64,000 nt of DNA from Streptomyces sp. NBC_00250 (GTDB taxonomy: Bacteria > Actinomycetota > Actinomycetes > Streptomycetales > Streptomycetaceae): the NCBI RefSeq assembly GCF_036192275.1, contig NZ_CP108088.1, positions 2,977,501 through 3,041,500 on the forward strand, given 5' to 3'. Position 1 is the first letter of the stretch; each line of letters begins with the position of its first letter. Both the position numbers and the translations under genes were made by a program. Of the stretch, positions 7,107 to 18,409 are shown piece after piece. The notes under the pieces were generated by a model. It ran no database searches, was not told where the DNA came from, and saw only the letters and a list, made by a program, of their open reading frames with translations.

Positions 7107-8375
7107 CTACTTGATCCACTCCGACCAGTCCATGTTCCAGCCGTTGAGGCCGTTCTCCGGCTTGATCTGCTTGTCCTTCGAGTTCTTCACCACGACCACG
7201 TCGCCGATGATCGAGCGGTCGTAGAACCAGGCCGCCGGCATCGAGCTGTCGCCCGCGCCCCGCGCGTCCTGGAGGCCGACGCAGCCGTGGCTGACGTTGG
7301 AGGAGCCGAAGGTGCCCGCCGAGGCCCAGTAGTTGCCGTGCACGAAGGTGCCCGAGTTGGACAGACGCATCGCGTGCGGCACGTCCTTGATGTCGTACTC
7401 GCCGCCGAAGCCGACCGTGGCCCCGTTCATCCGGGTCACCTTGAACTTCTCGCTGATGACCATCTGACCGTTGTACGTGGTCGTGGACGGCGCGCCCGCG
7501 GTGATCGGGATCGTCTTGATGATCTTCCCGTCGCGCTCGATCTTCATCGTCTTGGCGCTCGCGTCGACGGTGGAGACCTGACGGCGGCCGATGGTGAAGG
7601 TGACCGTCTTCTTCTGCTTGCCGTAGACGCCCGGGCGGCCTTCGACGCCGTCCAGGTTGAGGTGCACGGTGACCTTGGTGCCGGCGGCCCAGTAGTTCTC
7701 CGGGCGGAAGTCGAGGCGGTCGTTGCCGAACCAGTGGCCCTCGATCTCGACGGCCGGCTCGGCCGTCACCTTGATGGCCTTCTCGACGGCCTCCGGGTCG
7801 GTGATGCCCCGGGTGAAGTTGATGGACACCGGCATGCCGACGCCGACGGTCGAACCGTCCTCCGGCGTGTAGTGGCCGATGAAGGTGTTCTTCGGGACCA
7901 GGGTCGTGAAGGTGGTGTCCTTCGCCGACTCGCGGCCCTCGGCGTCCTTCGCGATCGCGTGGACCTTGTACTGGGTCGCCGCGGCAAGGTGGGCGGTCGG
8001 CGACCAGCTGGCGCCGTCGGCCGCGATCTTGCCGTCGACCGGGGTGCCCTTGGAGTCGGCGACCGTGACCGTGGTCAGCTTGCCCTGCTCCGCGGTGATC
8101 TTGAGGACCCCGCTGGTGGCGACCGAGTCCTCGCCGTCCTTCGGAAGGATCGTCACGACCGCCTGGGAGGCCGCGTTCTCCTGCTTGCCGCCGCCCTCGG
8201 CGGCCGGCGCCTTGCCCCCCGCACCGCTGCCGCCGGGCGTCTCTCCGCCGCCGCAGGCGGTGAGCACCAGGAGCAGCGCTCCCGCCGCCAGGGCCTGCAG
8301 CCGGACGCCCCCGCGTCGTCGGCCGCGCCGCCCCGTCGTCCCTACCGATGCCCCCGATATCGGCTGCCCGTTCAC
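7107..8375 (-). CDS. L,D-transpeptidase lipoprotein (Ig-like domains plus YkuD)
   Basis: The product is a 422-residue envelope enzyme forming 3-3 peptidoglycan cross-links. The leader ends in a lipobox (LLVLTAC) followed by a Gly-rich linker. Two Ig-like domains of the LdtMt2 type precede a C-terminal YkuD domain with HGNYWA and the catalytic SHGCVGL motif (nucleophile Cys). GTG at 8375 follows GGGGAGAA, and the longer open frame is not supported. Its neighbour at 8560 is a close paralogue in the same orientation, indicating tandem duplication. Confidence 0.93.
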   Translation of the reverse strand: MNGQPISGASVGTTGRRGRRRGGVRLQALAAGALLLVLTACGGGETPGGSGAGGKAPAAEGGGKQENAASQAVVTILPKDGEDSVATSGVLKITAEQGKLTTVTVADSKGTPVDGKIAADGASWSPTAHLAAATQYKVHAIAKDAEGRESAKDTTFTTLVPKNTFIGHYTPEDGSTVGVGMPVSINFTRGITDPEAVEKAIKVTAEPAVEIEGHWFGNDRLDFRPENYWAAGTKVTVHLNLDGVEGRPGVYGKQKKTVTFTIGRRQVSTVDASAKTMKIERDGKIIKTIPITAGAPSTTTYNGQMVISEKFKVTRMNGATVGFGGEYDIKDVPHAMRLSNSGTFVHGNYWASAGTFGSSNVSHGCVGLQDARGAGDSSMPAAWFYDRSIIGDVVVVKNSKDKQIKPENGLNGWNMDWSEWIK

Positions 8376-8559
8376 TGTGGTCTTCTCCCCTCGCACGGCC
8401 CGGCACCGCCCGGCCCCACCCCCGTGCGCATTCACTCGCGCACACGGCGCTAGATAATCACACCGCAGGACACGAAAGATCCTCGTGAATGTCACCGTTC
8501 CGTCCCGATCGACCTGCTAAGAGGGCGAAAGTGCCGGGCGGTACGAGGGGGACGCGGGT

Positions 8560-9780
8560 TCAGTGCAGTGCGGAGCCGGCCTTCCACCGGTTCCACTCCA
8601 TGTTCCAGCCTCCGAGGCCGTTGTCGGGAGCGACCTTTCGGTCATGGGAGTTGACCACTTCCACCACGTCGCCGATGAGGGTCCGCTCGAAGAACCAGCC
8701 CGCCGGAGAATCGGCGCTGCCGCCCTTGTCGTCCCGCAGTCCGACGCAGCCGTGGCTGACGTTGGCGGAGCCGAACGTGCTCGGATCGGCCCAGTAGTTG
8801 CCGTGCAGGAAGGTGCCCGAGTCGGTGAGACGGATGGCGTGCGGCACGTCCTTGATGTCGTACTCGCCGCCGAAGCCGACCGTGGCCCCGTTCATCCGGG
8901 TCACGTCGTACAGCTCGGTGACGACCATCTTCCCGTTGTACGTGGTGGTCTTCGGCGCTCCCGCGGTGATCGGCACGGTGGCGAGGACCTCGCCGTCCTT
9001 CCTGACCTCCATGGTGTGCGCGGCGGCGTCGACCAGGGAGACCTGGGAGCGGCCGACGGTGAAGCCGACCGTCTTGCGCTGGATGCCGTACACGCCGGGT
9101 GCTCCCTCGACGTCCCGCAGACCGAGCTCGACGGTGACCTCGGTGCCCGGCTGCCAGTACGCGGCGGGACGGAAGTCGAGCCGCTCCTCGCCGAACCAGT
9201 GGCCGACGACCTCCACCGGCGGCACGGAGGTGATCCGGATGGCCCGCTCGACCGCTTCCCGGTTCTCGATCGGCATGTTGAACCCGAAGGAGACGATCAT
9301 GCCGGTGCCGACAGTGGAACGGTTCTCCGGTTTGAAGTAGCCGATGAAGCGGCTCTCGGGCACCACCGTGGTGAACGTGGTGTGCCGGGCGGAGCGGCGG
9401 CCGTGCGCGTCGAGCGCGACCGCGTCCACGCTGTACTTCGCGGCCAGCGCCAGCCGGGCGTCCGGCCGGGGCCGCCAGCGCAGCCCGTCGGTGGAGATCT
9501 CCCCGGCGACCTCGGTCCGCTGCGCGTCCTCCACCTGGACGACGGTCACCCGTTCGAGCCGCCCGCTGTCCACCTTCACCTCGACGGGGCCGTCGGCCGG
9601 CACCCCGCGGCTGCCGTCCTCCGGGCTGACCCGGATCACATCGCCCGGGGCCCGTGCCTTGCCCGGCAGGGCGACGTCGATTCCGCCGCCACCGCCGTCA
9701 GACGCCGTGCAGCCCACGAGGCCCGCCATCAGTCCCGCCACCGCGAGGGCGTACCTCGCCCGCTTCCATACATGTGTCAC
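8560..9780 (-). CDS. Second, paralogous L,D-transpeptidase lipoprotein
   Basis: The product is a 406-residue protein with the same architecture as its neighbour: lipobox MAGLVGC, two Ig-like domains and YkuD with HGNYWADPSTFG and the catalytic SHGCVGL. The paralogues share long identical stretches, for example TRMNGATVGFGGEYDIKDVPHA. GTG at 9780 precedes the basic THVWKRARYAL leader. The 184-bp gap to the other copy shows no obvious terminator, so co-transcription is possible. It is divergent from glgX across about 160 bp. Confidence 0.93.
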   Translation of the reverse strand: MTHVWKRARYALAVAGLMAGLVGCTASDGGGGGIDVALPGKARAPGDVIRVSPEDGSRGVPADGPVEVKVDSGRLERVTVVQVEDAQRTEVAGEISTDGLRWRPRPDARLALAAKYSVDAVALDAHGRRSARHTTFTTVVPESRFIGYFKPENRSTVGTGMIVSFGFNMPIENREAVERAIRITSVPPVEVVGHWFGEERLDFRPAAYWQPGTEVTVELGLRDVEGAPGVYGIQRKTVGFTVGRSQVSLVDAAAHTMEVRKDGEVLATVPITAGAPKTTTYNGKMVVTELYDVTRMNGATVGFGGEYDIKDVPHAIRLTDSGTFLHGNYWADPSTFGSANVSHGCVGLRDDKGGSADSPAGWFFERTLIGDVVEVVNSHDRKVAPDNGLGGWNMEWNRWKAGSALH

Positions 9781-9944
9781 GCTCGGCCCAACGACAGCCA
9801 CCCTCCAGGGGAAACGTGCGTGCGGGTCATGTTGGGACCCGGGTCGTCCGGGCAGAACAGGGGGAGAACCACGCGAGGGAGCGGCGGCCGGGACGCCGTC
9901 GCTCCCCGGAGTGCGGGCCCGACGAGCCGCGGGAGGCCGGGACG

Positions 9945-12146
<2,202 letters not shown>

Positions 12147-12170
12147 GCCGCCCGACCCGGGTGTGGTGCC

Positions 12171-13403
12171 TCAGCGCAGCTCGACGTAGCAGGCGTAGTC
12201 GCCGGTGACGGTCGGCGCGGCGCCGTCCTCGCTGTGGGCCGTGGTGTTGCCGCTCCAGGCCACGAAGGTGTCCCGGGGCACGCTCCCCGCCGTCCACGCG
12301 TCCGGCGCGGCGTCCATCTCGGTACGGCAGCCCTCGTCGGCCCTGCCCTCGGCGAACTGCCACGGATCGCCCGTCACGCTCTTCTCGGAGACCCGGACCT
12401 GGCCGAAGACCCGCACGTCGGCCTTCTCCCCGCAGGGCACGGCGCGGACGAGGTCCGGGCCGCCGAGACCGGTGTCGAGCGAACCGCAGGCGCCGGGCTT
12501 CACGGCGTCCAGCGGGGTGAGGGCCTTCTCGGCGTCCTCGGTCTTCTCCCCGCCCTCGGCCGCGGGCACGCTCTGGCCGCCGTGACCGGTCAGGTCGTAC
12601 GCGACGCGGAGGGTCGTGACGCCCTTGAGCACCCCCGCCCTGTGCAGCGGTTCGAGGATCGGCGTGTAGTCGGACTCGGCCCGGAGCAGACGGCCGCCCT
12701 TGTCCACGTCCACGGTCAGCGCCACCTCGGCGGACATGTCGTTGGTGAAGGCCTCGGCGAGCTCGGGCGGCAGCGCGTCTGCGGCCTCCCTGCCCTCGAC
12801 CGTCACCTGGTACCTGCGCCCGCCGCCGTCGGTCGGCGAGGGGTTCTTCTCGGGATCGGCATGGGTGACGACCTCGGCGAGGGTCCTCCCCCACGGCGCC
12901 GCGTCGCCCGCGTGCGTCAGGAAGTCCTCGATCTTCTCGGCGAACTCCATGGAGGCGCTCGCGGAGTAGCGGAGCCAGGTGCCGCCGCCGGTGCGGTAGT
13001 CGATGGTGCTGCCCTCGACCCGGTACGTCTCGCGGCCCTCGGCACCGGGCTCGCGGCCGAAGGCGAACGCCGCGTCCTGCGGGAAGCGGCGCGGCACGTC
13101 GAAGGACCGCTCCACACGGGCCGTGCCCTTCGTGTAGTCGAGGACTCCGGTGGTGCGCTCCACCGCGGTGCCCTTGGCGGAGCCGTAGGTGACGGTGGAG
13201 GTGAAGCGGGCGGAACCGCTCGCCCTGGTGGCCTGCGTGGCGGCACTCAGCTGGTCGTCGAGCCGCTGCTCGAAGACCGGCTTCACCGTCGACGACGGCG
13301 TCGCCGCCGGCCCGGCGGCACCGTCCGTTCCTCCTGCCTGGCAGGCCACGGTCACGAGCAGCAGCGGCACGGTCGCGGCCGCTCTTCGGAGTCTCTTGTT
13401 CAT
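12171..13403 (-). CDS. Lipoprotein of unknown function
   Basis: The product is a 410-residue exported protein. NKRLRRAAATVPLLLVTVAC is a clear lipoprotein leader (Cys 20). Residues about 30-260 resemble LppX/LprG-like lipoprotein sequence (RASGSARFTSTVTYG at the start of the domain). The C-terminal 110 residues contain four or more cysteines (PGACGSLD, VPCGEKAD, EGCRTEM, DYACYVEL) as in septum-formation-type domains. I chose the ATG at 13403 because GGGGAAGAA precedes it. A GTG five codons upstream is the alternative. No function can be assigned. Confidence 0.7.
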   Translation of the reverse strand: MNKRLRRAAATVPLLLVTVACQAGGTDGAAGPAATPSSTVKPVFEQRLDDQLSAATQATRASGSARFTSTVTYGSAKGTAVERTTGVLDYTKGTARVERSFDVPRRFPQDAAFAFGREPGAEGRETYRVEGSTIDYRTGGGTWLRYSASASMEFAEKIEDFLTHAGDAAPWGRTLAEVVTHADPEKNPSPTDGGGRRYQVTVEGREAADALPPELAEAFTNDMSAEVALTVDVDKGGRLLRAESDYTPILEPLHRAGVLKGVTTLRVAYDLTGHGGQSVPAAEGGEKTEDAEKALTPLDAVKPGACGSLDTGLGGPDLVRAVPCGEKADVRVFGQVRVSEKSVTGDPWQFAEGRADEGCRTEMDAAPDAWTAGSVPRDTFVAWSGNTTAHSEDGAAPTVTGDYACYVELR

Positions 13404-13658
13404 GCGCTTCTTCCCCACCCTGTTCCTGCTGTTCAGGTGGGGATCCTAGAGGGGGCCGGGCGACGGCCCCGAGCCCGGCCACCACGGCGCGACGGCGGTG
13501 GCCGGGCGGGCGGGGGCTTTCCCCCTGCGGACCGGAGCACGGTCCGCACGGGCACCCCGTGCCGCGGGTCGTCCGAACGTCCCCCGTGTGACGGGCCCGC
13601 GTGTTCGAACAGTGTCGGGTCGGGGCCACGGCCGTGTCTTTGGCCCCCTGCGCACGGC

Positions 13659-14630
13659 TCATTGACCCTGCGCGCACTCCCGGTGCTCGCTGGGGCTGTG
13701 GCCGTGGGCCGTGCGGAAGGCACGGCTGAAGGCCGCGTGGTGGCGGAAGCCCCAGCGGGCGGCGACGGTACGGACGGAAGTGCCGTGCTGCGCCGGGTCG
13801 GCGAGGTCGCGGGCCGCGCGGGCCAACCGCTCCTCGCGGATCCAGCCGGCGACGGTGAGGCCGTGGTCCTGGAAGAGCCGGTGGAGGTAGCGCACCGAGA
13901 TGTGGTGGGCGGCGGCGACCGTGCCCGGGGTGAGGTCCGGGTCGGCGAGCCGGCGGCGCGCGAAGTCCTGGGTGCGCAGGAAGAGGGCCCGGCGGCGGCT
14001 CTCCGGCTCGGCCGCGGTGTCGGCGTCGAGCCGCGCGGCGGCCGCGCCCGCGAGCAGGTCGAGGAGGACGGTCGTCAGCCGCGGCCCGTCCTCGGGCCGG
14101 AAGCCCCCGGGATCGGCGGCGAGCCGGAGCAGGAACGGGGCGAGCAGCGCGCCGAATCCGGTGTCCCCGGGGATCCGGAGGGCGACGAGCCGCTCGGCCT
14201 CACGGGCGGGCAGCGGCAGCAGCGCCTTCGGGAACTGGGCGACGATGTGGTCGAGACGGCCGCCGGGATGACGGGTGATGCCGTCGAACGGCAGCGAGGA
14301 GTCGTAGACGGTGAAGTCCCCGGCCCGGAAGACGTTGTCCCGGCCCGCCTGGGAGATCGCCATCTCCCCGCTCAGGGTGAGCGACAGCTGGTAGTAGCCG
14401 GGGTCGGCGCGACGGATGAGCCGGGGCGTACGGCGGGTGGTGAGCGGCGGATAGCGCAGGGAGGTGACCTGCGCGGCCCCGAGGTCGACCGTGTGCGCCT
14501 CGGCCCGGAAGTCCTCGGCGTGCTCGCTGCCCATGACGGTCGGGATGAGAGCGGCGGCCGTCATGTCGTGCCAGTACCCGAAGCGCTCCGGCTCCGGCAG
14601 CTCCTCGGTGCTGATGCGGTGGACGCGCAC
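13659..14630 (-). CDS. AraC-family transcriptional regulator
   Basis: The product is a 323-residue protein with an N-terminal AraC-binding-like (PF14525-type) domain, including GYYQLSLTLSGEMAISQAGR and FRAGDFTVYDSSLPFDG, and a C-terminal double HTH ending in AARWGFRHHAAFSRAFRTAHGHSPSEHR. The GTG start has a GGGGGAGGGAG site. Its effector is unknown. The nearest candidate target is the downstream ABC/two-component operon, but orientation does not prove a link. About 255 bp on its 3' side up to the lipoprotein gene contain no gene. Confidence 0.88.
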   Translation of the reverse strand: MRVHRISTEELPEPERFGYWHDMTAAALIPTVMGSEHAEDFRAEAHTVDLGAAQVTSLRYPPLTTRRTPRLIRRADPGYYQLSLTLSGEMAISQAGRDNVFRAGDFTVYDSSLPFDGITRHPGGRLDHIVAQFPKALLPLPAREAERLVALRIPGDTGFGALLAPFLLRLAADPGGFRPEDGPRLTTVLLDLLAGAAAARLDADTAAEPESRRRALFLRTQDFARRRLADPDLTPGTVAAAHHISVRYLHRLFQDHGLTVAGWIREERLARAARDLADPAQHGTSVRTVAARWGFRHHAAFSRAFRTAHGHSPSEHRECAQGQ

Positions 14631-14669
14631 GGCTCCCTCCCCCGGTCGTCCGTCACGAGGGGGCGGCTG

Positions 14670-15317
14670 TCAGGAGCCGCCCAGGATGCCCCGGTCGTAC
14701 CCGGCGGCGACGGCCGCCGCCCGGTCGTTCACCCCCAACTTGCCATAGATGTGGGTGAGATGGGTTTTCACGGTGGCCTCGCTGATGAAGAGCTCGGCGG
14801 CGATGGCCCGGTTGGCGTTGCCCTTGGCGACCAGGGCCAGGATCTCGCCCTCACGGGCGGAGAGCGCGGTGGCGACGGCGGGGGCGGCGGGTGTGCGGAC
14901 GGCGGTGACGAGGCGGGTGGCGACGGCCGGGGAGAGGACGGTGCGGCCCTCGGCGGCGGCCCGCACGGCCGCGAACAGCTCCTCCCGGGGCGCGTCCTTG
15001 AGGAGGTAGCCGGTGGCGCCCGCCTCGATCGCCGGGAGGGTGTCGGTGTCCGTGTCGAAGGTGGTGAGGACGAGGACCCGGGACCGGGCGCCGCGCCGGG
15101 TGAGTTCGGCGATGGCGTCGACACCGTTGCCGCCGGGCATGCGCAGGTCCATGAGGACGACGTCGGGATCGAGTTCCAGGGCGAGTCCGACTCCCCGCAC
15201 GCCGTCGGGGGCCTCTCCGAGGACGCGGAAGCCGGAGCCCTCGGCGGCGAACATGCCGCGCAGGCCGTCCCGTACGACGGGGTGGTCGTCGACGATCAGC
15301 AGGGTGATGTCAGTCAT
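14670..15317 (-). CDS. Two-component response regulator, NarL/LuxR type
   Basis: The product has 215 residues. A receiver domain has the phospho-acceptor Asp57 (VVLMDLRMPGG), acidic pair Asp10-Asp11 and Lys in YLLKDAP. A LuxR HTH follows at about residues 150-210 (LSAREGEILALVAKGNANRAIAAEL). The ATG at 15317 overlaps the kinase stop (ATGA). As the fourth gene of an ATPase-permease-kinase-regulator operon, it probably controls expression of that exporter, as LiaR- and DesR-type regulators do. Confidence 0.93.
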   Translation of the reverse strand: MTDITLLIVDDHPVVRDGLRGMFAAEGSGFRVLGEAPDGVRGVGLALELDPDVVLMDLRMPGGNGVDAIAELTRRGARSRVLVLTTFDTDTDTLPAIEAGATGYLLKDAPREELFAAVRAAAEGRTVLSPAVATRLVTAVRTPAAPAVATALSAREGEILALVAKGNANRAIAAELFISEATVKTHLTHIYGKLGVNDRAAAVAAGYDRGILGGS

Positions 15318-16612
15318 GGCGCGCCCAACGGTACGCGAGCGGAGATCGCCGTGCCCTCGCCCGGGGCGGTCTCCACCGCGACGGAACCGGCCAGGCGCTC
15401 GGCGCGGGCCCGCATGCCGGCGAGCCCGAACCCGCCGCCGTCGCCGCCGCGTTCGGGGCCGGCGAGCGGGTCGAAGCCCCGGCCGTCGTCGCGTACGTCC
15501 AGGGTGATCTCGTCGCCCATGTAGGAGAGGGTGACGCCGGCGCGGGCGGCCCCGGAGTGGCGGCCGGCGTTGGACAGGGCCTCCTGGGCGATCCGCAGCA
15601 GGGTGGCGGCGACCTCGTCGTGCAGCGGCGCCTCGGTGCCGGTGACGGTGAACCGGGTGTCGACGCCGGTCCGTTCGGCCCACTCGGTGACCGTCTTGCG
15701 CAGGGCCTCCGGGAGGGTGTCGTGCTCCAGGGCGACCGGGCTCAGGTTCCGCACGGAACGGCGGGCCTCGCCGAGGCTGTGCCGGGCGAGGTCGGCGGCC
15801 CGCCGCAGGTGCGGGTCGGCGCGCTCGCGGTCGGGGGCGGCGGACGCGGCCTGGAGCTGGGTGACGACGCCGGTGAGTCCCTGGGCGATGGTGTCGTGGA
15901 TCTCGGCGGCGAGCCGCCGCCGCTCGTCGGCGACCCCGGCCTCCCGGGCCTGGAGGAGGAGCTGTGCCTGGAGGGCCGCGTTCTCGGCGAGGGCCTGTTC
16001 GAGGCGGCTGTTGGCGCGGCCGAGTTCGGCGATGGTGGCGGCGCGCTCGGCGGCCTTCTCGGCGTCCTTCGTGGCGAGGTGCGAGAAGCCCACGGCGAGA
16101 CAGGCGTTCAGGGCGAACAGGCCGCCGAACGCGAGCCACTGCATGAGGGAGGTGGGCGGCAGGCTGCCGGACTGCGAGCCGGCCATGGTGACGGCGGTGA
16201 CGAGGAGCCCGGCGTGGGAGAGACGGCGGGGCAGCAGATGGGTGGCGTCGAAGTAGCCGACGCACGCGTAGATCGCGAAGAAGGGGTTGAGCCAGGTCAA
16301 CGCGAAGGCGAGGGCGGTGCGGAGGGCGAAGTGGACGACGGAGGCCGGCCCCGGCGCCCCCGGTACGAGAACGGGTCCGCACCCGGGCAGCTCGGGTCCC
16401 CACCCGGTGGCGGCGACCACCCGCCGGCAGCGGTGGTCCCACACCACGTGGAGGAGGAGGACCGCCGCCATCAGGACGCCGGCCGCCACCCTCTCGGTAC
16501 GGTCCATGAACACGTCGGCCGACGCCGCGGCGATCGCCGCGGCGATGCCGAGCAGTCCGTACGGCCCCCAGCGGAAGAACTGACGCCAGCGCTCCTCGAC
16601 GGTGATGGGCAC
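15314..16612 (-). CDS. Sensor histidine kinase (HisKA_3 type)
   Basis: The product is a 432-residue membrane kinase. Five or six hydrophobic helices occupy residues about 15-190, followed by a short coiled coil (AEKAAERAATIAELGRANSR). The dimerisation and phospho-acceptor helix is RRRLAAEIHDTIAQGL and the ATPase has ALSNAGRHSGA, VRDDGRGFD and GGGFGLAGMRARAE. GTG at 16612 is the first start near the membrane region. The gene begins 15 bp after the permease stop and overlaps the regulator gene by 4 bases. The short extracellular loops suggest sensing at the membrane. Confidence 0.92.
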   Translation of the reverse strand: MPITVEERWRQFFRWGPYGLLGIAAAIAAASADVFMDRTERVAAGVLMAAVLLLHVVWDHRCRRVVAATGWGPELPGCGPVLVPGAPGPASVVHFALRTALAFALTWLNPFFAIYACVGYFDATHLLPRRLSHAGLLVTAVTMAGSQSGSLPPTSLMQWLAFGGLFALNACLAVGFSHLATKDAEKAAERAATIAELGRANSRLEQALAENAALQAQLLLQAREAGVADERRRLAAEIHDTIAQGLTGVVTQLQAASAAPDRERADPHLRRAADLARHSLGEARRSVRNLSPVALEHDTLPEALRKTVTEWAERTGVDTRFTVTGTEAPLHDEVAATLLRIAQEALSNAGRHSGAARAGVTLSYMGDEITLDVRDDGRGFDPLAGPERGGDGGGFGLAGMRARAERLAGSVAVETAPGEGTAISARVPLGAP

Positions 16613-16626
16613 CCCGCCGCCCCCTC

Positions 16627-17372
16627 TCACTCCCAGCGGAACCAGCGCACCGCGGCGCCGGTCAGCACGACCGTCCACAGGGCCATCACGCCGAGCGCGG
16701 CCCCGCCCGGCCAGCCGCCCGAGGCGGCCGCGTCGAGGGCGTCGGAGGCGGCGCCGAACGGGGTGAGCCCGACGATCCGCTGCAGGGTATCCGGCATGGC
16801 CTGGACCGGCACCCAGACCCCGGCCGTGAACATGCTGGGGAAGAAGACGACCGAGCCGACGGCGGTGGCGACCTTCTGGGTCCGGGACACGGCGCACACG
16901 GCCGAGCCGAGGGCCAGAGCACCCGCCACGGCGAGGAGCAGCGCGAGGAGGTAGCCCGCGGGGTTCCCCGGCAGGGCGACGCCGAAGGCGAGCCGGCCCA
17001 CCGCGATCGCGAGCAGCGAGGAGGTCAGCGCGGCGGCGGCGTGCAGCGCGATCTGGGCGGTGAGCAGTGCCCCGGGACGGACCGGAGTGGTGGACATCCG
17101 GCGCAGGATGCCGCGTTCGCGGTAGCCGGCGAGGACCGGGGGCATGGCCTGGAGCCCGGACATGATGAGGGCGAACAGCACGGAGACGGGGACGTAGACA
17201 TCGATGACGCGACGCCCCCCGAGGTCCTCGGAGGCCTCCCGGAAGGAGGGGATCAGACCGAGGATCACGAGCAGCACGGTCGGCGAGAGCATCACCCAGA
17301 ACAGGGAGCCGGGTTCGCGGGTGAAGAGGCGGACCTCGGTGCGCAGCACGGTCGCGGCGGGGCTGGGGGCGG

Positions 17373-17376
<4 letters not shown>
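16627..17376 (-). CDS. ABC-2 type transporter permease
   Basis: The product is a 249-residue protein with six predicted membrane helices and the ABC-2 signature region (AGYRERGILRRMSTTPVRPGALLTAQ). It pairs with the ATPase encoded immediately upstream, whose stop overlaps its ATG by 4 bases, forming a DrrAB-like drug or lipid exporter. Being followed directly by its own two-component system suggests that the exported compound or the damage it causes is sensed. Confidence 0.92.
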
Positions 17377-18278
<902 letters not shown>

Positions 18279-18409
18279 GGCCCAAGCCTGCCGAGCGGGC
18301 CCGCTCGGCGGCATCGGCCATCGCGCTCGAAACGCCATCAGCCGATCGGTTGACGGCGGCCGGAAAACCGGATGAGGCGTGTCAGTGGTGAACCGTATGG
18401 TCGGACCTG

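Noticed and set aside
12234..15524. Plus-strand open frame of nearly 1100 codons
   Set aside because: It is Gly/Val/Asp/Glu-rich antisense of the lipoprotein, AraC and response regulator genes, with no domain or ribosome site.
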